From: Bacteroidota bacterium
GTDB taxonomy: Bacteria; Bacteroidota; Bacteroidia; Palsa-965
Reading direction: 5' to 3'
Assembly: GCA_020402865.1 (NCBI GenBank)
Contig: JADBYT010000024.1
Location: forward strand, 1 to 64,000
Length of the DNA: 64,000 nt
Positions 34,027 to 42,262 of the stretch are shown here, piece by piece. The notes below the pieces were generated by a model. The model was not told the DNA's origin. It made no database searches and saw only the letters and a list, made by a program, of their open reading frames with translations. Every line of letters begins with the position of its first letter. Positions within the stretch are counted from its first letter, which is position 1. The translations under genes and the position numbers were made by a program.

Positions 34027-35892
34027 ATGCGCGAAGCATTCCGCACACATCTCGTCTGGCTTTTTCTACGGCAGTTCCTTTTCTGGATGCTTTTCTTTGG
34101 CCTCACACGCCTCATTTTTCTGCTCTGGAATATCGAAGAAACCACTGGCACCGGTGCAGGCGAAGTACTTGCCGCATTCTGGCATGCATTGTATGTGGAT
34201 GCTGCCATGACGGCTTATTTCATGGGTATTTCGTGGCTGCTTTTTTCGGTGGCAGGTTTTTGGCGGGCACAGCTTTGGCTGAAAATAAATACCTGGCTGC
34301 ATTATGTGTTTATTGTGGCCGTGAGTTTTCTCACCATCGGCGAATTGCCCATTTACGACGAGTGGCACCATAAGCTTACCTACAAAGCCCTCTGGTTTCT
34401 CGGCGATCCGGCCGAGGTAATAAATACCGCTTCCACACTTCAGCTGCTGGTGGGTTTGCCTTCGGTGGCGTTGCTGGCCTGGGGCGCAATCTGGTTTTAC
34501 AAACGCGCGGTGCCGTGGCAGTTTGCCGTGCAGCCTTTACGCTGGAAACATATTGTATTTGTACTGCTGGCACCGGTGGCGGTGTTCTGGTTTTTGCGCG
34601 GCGGCTTTTTTCAGGTGATGCCGGTGCAGGTGAGTGATGCGTATTATTCGCGCTCCAATTTTCTGAATACAGTAAGCGTTAATTCTACCTTTCACCTGTT
34701 CAGCAACATATTTCAGAACCGCAACGCCGGCGAACCATACAAACTCCTGCCGCCTGAAGAGGCCAGACGAATTTTTAACCAGATGGTGAAAGCCCCGGCC
34801 GACAGTACCGTGCAGGTGCTTACCACCACGCGCCCGAACGTGGTGCTGGTGGTGCTCGAAGGCTGGTCGGCTGATCTGATTGAGCCGCTGGGAGGATACC
34901 CGGGCATTACCCCGCATTTCAATAAAATGCTTGGTGATGGCATTTCGTTCGACAGCTGTTATGCTTCCGGCAGCCTTTCCGATCAGGGCATGGCTGCCGT
35001 ATTTTCGGCCTTCCCGGCGCAGCCCAAAACTTCCATCATTACCCAACCCGATAAATACACGCATTTGCCCTGCCTCAGCAATGCTTTTTCCAAAGCCGGC
35101 TATGCCACTTCGTTTATGTTTGGCGGACAGCTTAGCTACGGGAATATCCGCGCTTACATGTATTACAACCAGTTCGGACGAATTACCGAAGAAAAGGATT
35201 TCGGTCCCGAAATTCCCAAAGGCAAACTCGGTGCGCACGACGAGTACTTGTTCAATCGTCAGCTCAGCGATTTAGGCCGCGAAAAACAACCCTTCTTTGC
35301 CGCCATGTTTACCCTCAGCACGCACGGCCCGTTTGATATTCCCATGAAACCCGAACTTAACTGGGGCGGCAAAGAAAAAGAATACATCAACTCGGCGCTT
35401 TATGCCGATCGCTGCATTCACAACTTCCTTGAGTCGGCACGCAAACAGCCGTGGTACAGCAACACACTTTTTGTGTTTGTACCCGATCACAGTCACAACT
35501 CGCCGCGCAACTGGAGCTTTAACGAACCCAATTACCGCCGCATTCCCATGGTATTCTTCGGCGAAGTAATCAAGCCTGAATACCGCGGCTACCACTACCG
35601 TAAAATCTGCTCGCAAATTGATCTCGCCGCCACACTGCTCACCCAGCTAAAGCTTGATGCATCGCCGTTTCACTACAGCAAAAATCTGTTCAATACCTGT
35701 GCGCCCGAATATGCGTACTACGCATTTGATGAAGGGTTTGGCTGGATAAAGCCCGGCGCGCATGTAGTGTATGAAGTACGCCAGAATCGCATCGAACACG
35801 AAAAAGTAAGCTCCGATGATCAGCGCCGGCAACTCATTACCGAAGGCAAAGCCTGGCTGCAGATTATGACCGATGAATACTGGAAATATTAG
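34027..35892 (+). CDS. LTA synthase-family membrane sulfatase-like enzyme
   Basis: A 621-aa membrane protein of the lipoteichoic-acid-synthase/phosphoglycerol transferase family. The N-terminal half has about five transmembrane helices (residues 10-210). The extracytoplasmic alkaline phosphatase-fold domain starts near 270 with NVVLVVLEGWSADLIEPLGG, where the Glu is a metal ligand. A nucleophile-like position lies in GSLSDQGMAAVFSAFP near 315, Ser where LtaS has Thr. STHGPFDIP and VPDHSHNS carry further ligands. In a Gram-negative phylum it may add phosphoglycerol or phosphoethanolamine to envelope glycans; this is inference. Confidence 0.87.
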   Translation: MREAFRTHLVWLFLRQFLFWMLFFGLTRLIFLLWNIEETTGTGAGEVLAAFWHALYVDAAMTAYFMGISWLLFSVAGFWRAQLWLKINTWLHYVFIVAVSFLTIGELPIYDEWHHKLTYKALWFLGDPAEVINTASTLQLLVGLPSVALLAWGAIWFYKRAVPWQFAVQPLRWKHIVFVLLAPVAVFWFLRGGFFQVMPVQVSDAYYSRSNFLNTVSVNSTFHLFSNIFQNRNAGEPYKLLPPEEARRIFNQMVKAPADSTVQVLTTTRPNVVLVVLEGWSADLIEPLGGYPGITPHFNKMLGDGISFDSCYASGSLSDQGMAAVFSAFPAQPKTSIITQPDKYTHLPCLSNAFSKAGYATSFMFGGQLSYGNIRAYMYYNQFGRITEEKDFGPEIPKGKLGAHDEYLFNRQLSDLGREKQPFFAAMFTLSTHGPFDIPMKPELNWGGKEKEYINSALYADRCIHNFLESARKQPWYSNTLFVFVPDHSHNSPRNWSFNEPNYRRIPMVFFGEVIKPEYRGYHYRKICSQIDLAATLLTQLKLDASPFHYSKNLFNTCAPEYAYYAFDEGFGWIKPGAHVVYEVRQNRIEHEKVSSDDQRRQLITEGKAWLQIMTDEYWKY

Positions 35893-35903
35893 ATGCTGCC
35901 CGG

Positions 35904-36779
35904 CTAAAAATCAGACAGTACATCCATCATCCGTTTCAGTTCCTCGGTTTTATTCGGATAGCCCAAACGCTCGTAGGAAATGATGAGTTTGGTAATGAGG
36001 CTGCGGATAATATCGAGGTTGGAGCAGGGCGCGTAATACTCGGGTTTGGGATCGAGGTTTTGCTGTTTCAGGTAAGCATCAATTTCCTTACGGCTTACCA
36101 CCCAGCCACGGCTGAAGGGGTTGATGTAAAACAACACACGGTCGCTGTCTTGCGTAAACGCCATCGGCTGATCGGTGCCGGCATCCACATAGGCCAGAAT
36201 AAAATGCTCAGGCAGGTTTACGCCGTACACGGGTATGCGAAGATCCTGTGCAATAACGGCGTAAATTATTGACAATGAGAGTGGATTGCCTTTTTTGGTT
36301 TCAAGTACATTGTTGATGTACGAGTTTTGCGGGGCGTGGTAATTGGCCGTATTTCCGCTGAAATTATGTACATCAAAAAGAATGTGATTAATTACACGCA
36401 CTTTTTCAAGCGCCGTAAGGTTGTTGTTCAGCTCCAGCCAGATGTCCTGTTTGATTTGCTCAATGTGGCGGCGGATGCGTTCCTCGTCGAGATCGGGATA
36501 TTGCGTGCGGGCCACTATAAGCGCACCTTCTAACAAATCCTGCTGCCCGGGTAAGGCCCAGGTGCGAAGACTGTTCCGCGTATAATCAAGCTGGATACTG
36601 TGGATAATGTTTTCGATACGCGACTGAAGCAGCGGATCGAACGAGTTTTCCCAGGCCGATTCGAGTGCAGGTACAGCCACATTGCCCATTGAGAGCAATT
36701 TTTCGCGGATCTGATGAAATACGTTTTCATCAGGATCATCAAGCAGGCTGATTAATGCGCTGAGCTGGGAGCTGTCCAT
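35904..36779 (-). CDS. SirB1/transglutaminase-like family protein
   Basis: A 291-aa protein. Residues 1-65 look like HEAT/helical repeats (ALISLLDDPDENVFHQIREK), and the middle is a SirB1-type transglutaminase-like domain: LTALEKVRVINHILFDVHNF near 120, NNVLETKKGNPLSLSIIYAV near 155, and LPEHFILAYVD near 188. GNPLSL replaces the classical transglutaminase Cys region, which suggests a non-catalytic or altered role. The C-terminus has a short helical tail. It is convergent with the LTA-synthase-like gene. The cellular role is unknown. Confidence 0.85.
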   Translation of the reverse strand: MDSSQLSALISLLDDPDENVFHQIREKLLSMGNVAVPALESAWENSFDPLLQSRIENIIHSIQLDYTRNSLRTWALPGQQDLLEGALIVARTQYPDLDEERIRRHIEQIKQDIWLELNNNLTALEKVRVINHILFDVHNFSGNTANYHAPQNSYINNVLETKKGNPLSLSIIYAVIAQDLRIPVYGVNLPEHFILAYVDAGTDQPMAFTQDSDRVLFYINPFSRGWVVSRKEIDAYLKQQNLDPKPEYYAPCSNLDIIRSLITKLIISYERLGYPNKTEELKRMMDVLSDF

Positions 36780-36805
36780 CGGTTTAATTAACCTTTATTC
36801 TTATG

Positions 36806-36813
36806 CAAAGATA
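36806..36813 (-). promoter_or_regulatory. -7 box of SirB1-like gene
   Basis: The minus strand reads TATCTTTG, 26 nt before the ATG at 36779. Confidence 0.5.
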
Positions 36814-36865
36814 GGATTTTGTTGTGCTTGAAAACGGGTGTTTACCACCGGTTTTAATGTAGTTT

Positions 36866-37750
36866 CTATGCCGAAGAACCGGAAAGGCGTTCAAGAACGA
36901 GCCGGATAAGATCGTTTACTGTTTTCTTGTAGTCTTTACTGTACTGCTTTGCTACGCGGTTGGCAATTATGGCACACACGGTACAGCACTCATGTCCGAG
37001 CAGTTTGCCCAGTCCGTATAGCGCCGAGGTTTCCATTTCGAAATTGGTGATGCGGTGACCATTGTGGGTAAAACTGCCGAGTTTTTCGTTCAGGTCGGGA
37101 AGTGCGGGAGCGAGGCGAAGCTGCCTTCCCTGCGGACCGTAAAAGCCGGGAGCGGTGGCGGTAATGCCCTGCGTCAGGTCGTGTGCAAGGGTGTGGAGCA
37201 GTGTTTGCGAGGCTTCCACCACATAGGGATACGGCATGCCGGGCAGCCAGCCGGCGTGCTGCTGAAAAGCGGTGGCTATTTCAGGCACATCGCAGAGATC
37301 AAGCCCGGCATAGTAGTTCAGTAACCCGTCGAGACCCATGCCGTGCGAGGAAGCCACGAAACTGTCCACCGGAATATCGCCCTGCAGCGCACCCGAAGTA
37401 CCAATACGTACAATTTTAAGCGCACGTTTCTGCGGCAGAATGGTACGCGTTTTCAGGTCGATGTTTACCAGCGCATCCAGCTCGTTGAGCACAATGTCGA
37501 TATTATCGGTACCAATGCCGGTTGACAAAACCGTGATGCGTTCGCCCCGAAAAGTGCCGGTATGTGTAATAAACTCACGGTTCTTTTCACGATGTTCAAT
37601 ACTGTCGAAATGCGCCGAAACCGTGGCTACCCTGTCCTGATCGCCCACCACAATAACCTTATCGGCAAGCTGTTCGGGCCGCAGATGGATATGATAAACG
37701 CTGCCGTCGGGATTTAAAATGAGTTCTGATTCAGCAATGGGTAAAGCCAT
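36866..37750 (-). CDS. nucleoside phosphorylase (uridine phosphorylase-like)
   Basis: A 294-aa enzyme of the PNP/UDP phosphorylase superfamily. The ATG at 37750 (MALPIAESELILNPDGS) is preferred over 37768. Phosphate-binding and nucleoside-site motifs are VIVVGDQDRVATVSAHFD near residue 36, ITVLSTGIGTDNIDIVLNEL near 77, VRIGTSGALQGDIPVDSFV near 115 and RITNFEMETSALYGLGKLLG near 233 (FEMETSALY, typical of uridine phosphorylase). It phosphorolyses a nucleoside to base and ribose 1-phosphate. The base preference is not proven by sequence alone. Confidence 0.9.
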   Translation of the reverse strand: MALPIAESELILNPDGSVYHIHLRPEQLADKVIVVGDQDRVATVSAHFDSIEHREKNREFITHTGTFRGERITVLSTGIGTDNIDIVLNELDALVNIDLKTRTILPQKRALKIVRIGTSGALQGDIPVDSFVASSHGMGLDGLLNYYAGLDLCDVPEIATAFQQHAGWLPGMPYPYVVEASQTLLHTLAHDLTQGITATAPGFYGPQGRQLRLAPALPDLNEKLGSFTHNGHRITNFEMETSALYGLGKLLGHECCTVCAIIANRVAKQYSKDYKKTVNDLIRLVLERLSGSSA

Positions 37751-37948
37751 ATACAAGAGGTTTGGCAACGAAAATACAAAGTAGAAATGTGTTTTGCATT
37801 GTTCGTGTTTCGGTTCTTTGAAACGACTTGTCAGCTGCGTTTAGATGAATAACTGCCATAGCTTGCCATTTACCGCAATTTACCAGCAGGTTTCAGCTAA
37901 TTATCTGATTTCCGGTCAATAATCATTTGAACAGATGTTCCCGGTCAG

Positions 37949-37978
37949 TTGCAACGCTTTTCGATTTGATTATATTTG
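37949..37978 (+). promoter_or_regulatory. promoter of the first universal stress protein
   Basis: TATATTTG at 37971-37978 with TTG at 37949-37951, spacer 19 nt, the textbook Bacteroidota geometry. The leader to 38033 is 54 nt. Confidence 0.7.
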
Positions 37979-38032
37979 CATCGTTCAAACACCACTACTA
38001 ACGCCGGAAAAGAGCCGGCAGCGACGTTACGT

Positions 38033-38914
38033 ATGAGCCAAAAAGCAGAAAAAATTGTAGTTCCCGTTGATTTCGGCGAACAATCCATGATTGCACTCGA
38101 GCAGGCCTGTCATCTGGCCAAAATGACCAATGCGGAAGTTACACTTGTGTATGTGCTCGAAGGTGCAAGTCTTTTGGGACGCATTCTTTCTTCCCAGCAG
38201 GACGAAGCCATCCGCAAGGAAATCAACGAAAAGCTGGAGGAACTTACCGTTAATGTGGAAAAAACACATGGCGTGAAGTGCGACAAAGTGGTAGCACACG
38301 GCTCGGTATATGATAAAGTAGCCGAGGTGGCCGAAATGATTAACGCCACCTTTATTGTAATGGGCACCAACGGCGCCGAAAACCTCCGCAAACGCTTTAT
38401 CGGCTCAAATGCGCTGCGTGTAGTACGCGAGTCGAAAGTGCCCGTAATTACCATTAAAGGAAAACATCACCGCGATGGCTGCAAAAATATTGTGGTGCCC
38501 CTCGATCTTACCAAGGAAACACGCGAGAAAGTGAATAAAGCCATTGAAATGGCGAAACTTTATGCGGCTGATATCCGCGTGGTTTCGGTGCTTTTCTCTA
38601 CCGACGAGTTTATCGTAAACCGCCTCACCCGCCAGCTTTCGCAGGTGAAAACGTTTATCGAAAAAGCACACATACGCTGCACCGCCGAAATTATTAAAGG
38701 CATCAAAGGCGATGAATCACTCGGACAAATCATAGTCGATTACGCCAACAAAGTAGAAGGCGACCTCATCATGATTATGACCCAGCAGGAAACTGATATT
38801 ACCGAACTCTTTATCGGTTCGGCTGCTACAGAAATCATTCATAAATCAGACATCCCGGTGCTTTCTATCGTTCCTTCTCCCAAAAACGAGTACGTGGATT
38901 TCAAACCCTATTAA
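38033..38914 (+). CDS. tandem universal stress protein (UspA fold x2)
   Basis: A 293-aa cytoplasmic protein with two Usp domains (residues about 5-140 and 150-285). The frame opens at 37976, but MSQKAEKIVVPVDFGEQSMI at 38033 is the family start. ATP-binding motifs are weak: domain 1 has VMGTNGAENLRKRFIGSNAL, close to the G-2x-G-9x-G(S/T) motif, while domain 2 has a degenerate version (IMTQQETDITELFIGSAATE). Usp proteins help survive starvation and stress. A second copy lies 150 bp downstream. Confidence 0.9.
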   Translation: MSQKAEKIVVPVDFGEQSMIALEQACHLAKMTNAEVTLVYVLEGASLLGRILSSQQDEAIRKEINEKLEELTVNVEKTHGVKCDKVVAHGSVYDKVAEVAEMINATFIVMGTNGAENLRKRFIGSNALRVVRESKVPVITIKGKHHRDGCKNIVVPLDLTKETREKVNKAIEMAKLYAADIRVVSVLFSTDEFIVNRLTRQLSQVKTFIEKAHIRCTAEIIKGIKGDESLGQIIVDYANKVEGDLIMIMTQQETDITELFIGSAATEIIHKSDIPVLSIVPSPKNEYVDFKPY

Positions 38915-38934
38915 TATACACACCTATTAATTTA

Positions 38935-38966
38935 AACACCTGTTCTGCGCAAGCCTGACAGGTGTT
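38935..38966 (+). terminator. terminator between the universal stress genes
   Basis: An 8-bp stem AACACCTG/CAGGTGTT (38935-38942 with 38959-38966), a 16-nt loop and a T run. Confidence 0.8.
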
Positions 38967-39037
38967 TTTTTATTTACCTCCGGCAATTATCAGTTCTGCT
39001 TATGACTGCTGTCAGTAAAGGGCCCGGCAGAGTTGCC

Positions 39038-39045
39038 TATATTTG
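39038..39045 (+). promoter_or_regulatory. -7 box of the second universal stress protein
   Basis: TATATTTG, with 22 nt to the ATG at 39068. The same box sequence serves the first Usp gene. Confidence 0.55.
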
Positions 39046-39067
39046 ATACTGTCCAAACAAAACGAGT

Positions 39068-39967
39068 ATGAGCTTTCAACTAAAAAAAATTCTGGTTCCG
39101 GTTGATTTTTCCGAAACAGGTATGCTTGCTCTTGAGCATGCCGGCCACATGGCCGGGCTGGCAAAGGCCGATTTACTGCTGCTGCATGTATTGCCGGTAA
39201 ATCAGTACCATTTCGAAATTCCGGAGCCCGAACTGCATATCGAAAATTTCGACCGCGTAAATGCAATAGTCGAGGAGAGGCTTAATGAAGCAGTGGAAAT
39301 GGTGCGGCAACGATACGGCGTAAGAGCTTCATCAATGAGCGCCCGTGGTTCGGTTTCGAGAGAGGTAAATGAGGTGGCCACAGAAGAAAATGCCGACCTC
39401 ATTATTATGGGGACGCACGGTGCCAAAGGCTTCGAAGAACTCTTTATCGGCAGCAATGCACATAAGGTGATAAGCATGGCTAAGTGCCCGGTAATCACCG
39501 TGCAAACGCATGCAAAGCGTATCGGCTTCACCAACATTGTACTGCCTATCGACCGTACCGCCCACTCGCGCGAGAAAGTGGATGTTGCTTTGCGTTTCGG
39601 TGCCATGTATGATGCCAAAATCCATATCCTCGGCTTGTTTGAAAGCAGCGAAGACCAACGCGAATTTGATAAACTGCAGATTGTACTTGATCAGGTGCAG
39701 CATGCGGTAGAACATGCCAAACTCCGTTTCAGCCGCCAAACCGTAAAAGGTACAAACCTGGCTGCCGAAGCCATGCGTTTTGGCCCCACGGTAGAAGCCG
39801 ATCTGATTGTGATTATGACCGAACAGGAATCAGAGCTCACCGGACTTTTCCTCGGTCCCCGCGCCAAACAAATTGTCAATCATTCGCGCATTCCGGTAAT
39901 GAGCATCAAACCCAAAGAAGGTATCGTAAGCGATTTCAACCTCGATGGTTCAGTCGGGCTGTTTTAA
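39068..39967 (+). CDS. tandem universal stress protein, paralogue
   Basis: A 299-aa double-Usp protein and tandem duplicate of the gene at 38033. It begins MSFQLKKILVPVDFSETGML. Domain 1 keeps the nucleotide motif IMGTHGAKGFEELFIGSNAH near residue 115, and domain 2 has IMTEQESELTGLFLGPRAKQ. The two proteins share the two-domain layout and the closing IPVxSIxP strand. It is separated from the first by a terminator and a fresh promoter, so they can be regulated apart. A role in stress survival is known for the family only. Confidence 0.9.
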   Translation: MSFQLKKILVPVDFSETGMLALEHAGHMAGLAKADLLLLHVLPVNQYHFEIPEPELHIENFDRVNAIVEERLNEAVEMVRQRYGVRASSMSARGSVSREVNEVATEENADLIIMGTHGAKGFEELFIGSNAHKVISMAKCPVITVQTHAKRIGFTNIVLPIDRTAHSREKVDVALRFGAMYDAKIHILGLFESSEDQREFDKLQIVLDQVQHAVEHAKLRFSRQTVKGTNLAAEAMRFGPTVEADLIVIMTEQESELTGLFLGPRAKQIVNHSRIPVMSIKPKEGIVSDFNLDGSVGLF

Positions 39968-40004
39968 CAACGCTTATTGGCCCTCACAGCAACTATCCAA
40001 TAAA

Positions 40005-40044
40005 AAGAGCCGTGAAACGCGATTGTCGCAGTTTCACGGCTCTT
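40005..40044. terminator. bidirectional terminator
   Basis: A perfect 14-bp stem (40005-40018 with 40031-40044) and a 12-nt loop between convergent genes, with A-rich sequence before it and T-rich sequence after it. Confidence 0.88.
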
Positions 40045-40057
40045 GAGTTTTAACCAA

Positions 40058-40801
40058 TTACTTGTTATGCGGATTCTCCGACGAGCCGAAAACTTTTTTT
40101 AGAATTTCGGAAGTGCGGGCTACCGGATTCGTGCGGATGTTCTTTTCCTCGTTACCGATAAGTTTAAACAAACCGCCAATGGCCTGTCCGGTAATGTAAC
40201 CGTCGAGATCAGGATTTACGGGCTGGGTAAACGGAATTTTGTTGTAGGCATTCACCACCGGTGTCCAGTATTTGGTGAGCTGCACTTTTTGGGTGGCACG
40301 GTTTACAACCGGACGAAATTTGGTGGTGAGATCACCTGTGGTTTTGGTGCGGAGATAGTTGGTGGCTGCCGTATCGGTGCCGCGCAGAATGTTGAGACCA
40401 TCGGTAATGGTCATGCTGGTAATGGCATTAATAAAAATGGGGCCGGCTTCCTTAGACGCTTCTTCAGCGGCGTGGTTCATGGTTTCTTCAAAGTCGTTGA
40501 TCCAGCCTGGGCCGCCGGGTACTTTCATCACGGCATCTTTTACTTTCTGCACCGAAGCCGGGAAGGGGATGCGGATGAGCGGATTGTTTAAAAATCCGTT
40601 GGCCTGCGAAGCAGAGGCGGTTGATTTGTTGGTGCCTTGCTGCAGTGCGGCTTTGAGGCCGTTTACAATTTCGGTGCTGGTAAGCGGTGCTCCGGGCAGT
40701 GTGCCCACCTGCTTGCCAAGATCGCCGGCTACTTTGCCAAGTTCAGTGCAGGCTGAGAGTGCAAGAGTGCCTGCGGCGAGAATAAACACAAACTTTTTCA
40801 T
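40058..40801 (-). CDS. DUF4197 lipoprotein
   Basis: A 247-aa predicted lipoprotein with signal MKKFVFILAAGTLALSAC (Cys18 lipobox). The body matches DUF4197: EIVNGLKAALQQGTNKSTAS near residue 44, IRIPFPASVQKVKDAVMKVP near 76, a helical MNHAAEEASKEAGPIFINAI segment near 108, and the C-terminal GYITGQAIGGLFKLIGNEEK near 205. The domain is widespread among Gram-negative bacteria and has no assigned function. It is transcribed alone, ending at a bidirectional terminator. Confidence 0.88.
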   Translation of the reverse strand: MKKFVFILAAGTLALSACTELGKVAGDLGKQVGTLPGAPLTSTEIVNGLKAALQQGTNKSTASASQANGFLNNPLIRIPFPASVQKVKDAVMKVPGGPGWINDFEETMNHAAEEASKEAGPIFINAITSMTITDGLNILRGTDTAATNYLRTKTTGDLTTKFRPVVNRATQKVQLTKYWTPVVNAYNKIPFTQPVNPDLDGYITGQAIGGLFKLIGNEEKNIRTNPVARTSEILKKVFGSSENPHNK

Positions 40802-40875
40802 GGAATGATCTGATTCGGGTGAATGAATATGTTACGAAGCTAACAAATACTTTGCCAGAACAAAAAGTCTGGCTG

Positions 40876-42120
40876 TTATGCCGTTCCCAGAATTACTTTT
40901 CGCAGCAGCATAAGTGCCGAAAGGGTGGTTGCGGCAATGTTTCTTTCGCGGTTGCCGCCATACTGCATTTTTCTGACGGTAACACCGGTTTCGGAGGCAA
41001 CGGCAATGTACACCAGCCCCACCGGTTTTAATTCGGTACCGCCTCCGGGGCCGGCAATACCGGTGGTGGCTATTGCGTAGCCGGCATTAAACTGCTTGCG
41101 GGCATTGACGGCCATTACCGAAGCCACTTCTTCGCTCACCGCACCATGCTGTTCGATGAGGGCGGCCGGTACGCCCAGCTGCTGCATTTTTACTTCGTTG
41201 GCATAGCTTACAATGCTGCCGAGATACCATTGCGAACTGCCCGGCACCGAGGTAATGGCCTGTGCCACACTGCCGCCGGTGCAGCTTTCGGCCGTAATTA
41301 CTGTTTGGCCGTGTTCAACCAGCAAGCGGCCAACTACCTGTGGCAGCGTATCGTCGTTATAGCCATAGTGCCACTGCTCAATGAGCGGCAGCAGTTCTTC
41401 CACTTTGGCATCGGTAGCTTTGCGCACTGCAGCTTCCTCGCCCGAAGCCGAAAGCCGCAAACGCACCATGCCGGGCGAGGGCAAGTAAGCCAGCTTGATG
41501 CCGTGTTCGGCCAAACTGTTTTCCCAGGCCTCAATCTTCTCCGCCAGCAGCGATTCGCCCACTCCCTGCGTAAGCACGGTGCGGTGATAAATAAACGGCA
41601 GACTGAATTTTTCGCGCAGCAAGGGCAACACGCCGTCACTCATTATTCCCTTCATTTCAAACGGCACACCCGGCATCGACACAAAAATTTTCCCGCCTAC
41701 CTCAAACCACATGCCCGGCGCCGTGCCGTTTTTGTTGCGTATCACCCGGCAACCATCAGGCACCTGTGCCTGAAGCAGATTCACCTCGCCGGGCTCACGG
41801 CCGAAGCGTTTAAATATGCTCATTACATCTTCCGCCACCTGCTCATCCATGCGCCAGCCCATACCAAAATAGTCGCGCAGCGTTTTCTTGGTCAGGTCGT
41901 CTTTCGTGGGCCCAAGGCCGCCCGTAATCAGAATCAGGTCGGCCCGCTGCCGGGCTTCGTCAAGAGCCTTTACAATATGTGAAGCATCGTCGGAAACAGA
42001 AGTAATTTGCTTTACCGCAATGCCGTTTAACCCCAGCTGCCCGCCCATCCAGGCCGAGTTGGTGTCCACAATCTGTCCGATGAGAATTTCATCGCCAATG
42101 GTAATGATTTCTGCAAGCAT
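40876..42120 (-). CDS. cinA: CinA family protein (competence/damage-inducible)
   Basis: A 414-aa two-domain protein. The N-terminal MoCF-like domain (residues 1-170) has LAEIITIGDEILIGQIVDTN and LILITGGLGPTKDDLTKKTL, and the C-terminal CinA domain (about 250-410) has TVITAESCTGGSVAQAITSV and AIATTGIAGPGGGTELKPVG. Family members have nicotinamide mononucleotide deamidase and ADP-ribose pyrophosphatase activity in NAD recycling. A -7 box four bases before the ATG predicts a leaderless mRNA. Confidence 0.94.
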   Translation of the reverse strand: MLAEIITIGDEILIGQIVDTNSAWMGGQLGLNGIAVKQITSVSDDASHIVKALDEARQRADLILITGGLGPTKDDLTKKTLRDYFGMGWRMDEQVAEDVMSIFKRFGREPGEVNLLQAQVPDGCRVIRNKNGTAPGMWFEVGGKIFVSMPGVPFEMKGIMSDGVLPLLREKFSLPFIYHRTVLTQGVGESLLAEKIEAWENSLAEHGIKLAYLPSPGMVRLRLSASGEEAAVRKATDAKVEELLPLIEQWHYGYNDDTLPQVVGRLLVEHGQTVITAESCTGGSVAQAITSVPGSSQWYLGSIVSYANEVKMQQLGVPAALIEQHGAVSEEVASVMAVNARKQFNAGYAIATTGIAGPGGGTELKPVGLVYIAVASETGVTVRKMQYGGNRERNIAATTLSALMLLRKVILGTA

Positions 42121-42124
42121 GTTG

Positions 42125-42132
42125 CAAAGCTA
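42125..42132 (-). promoter_or_regulatory. -7 box of cinA
   Basis: The minus strand reads TAGCTTTG, 4 nt before the ATG at 42120. This is the shortest leader predicted in the window. Confidence 0.55.
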
Positions 42133-42246
42133 AACACAACTGAGGCTGTTTGGTTTAAAAACAGGTTGTGCTGCTTCCTCGCTGCTACATTTATTCAATA
42201 AATACATACACCTGTTTTTACGTGCGTAGCAGAGCGTGCTATTGTT

Positions 42247-42254
42247 TACCTTTG
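42247..42254 (+). promoter_or_regulatory. -7 box of the SGNH-MBOAT operon
   Basis: TACCTTTG, 8 nt before the ATG at 42263. Confidence 0.6.
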
Positions 42255-42262
42255 CACCTTAA

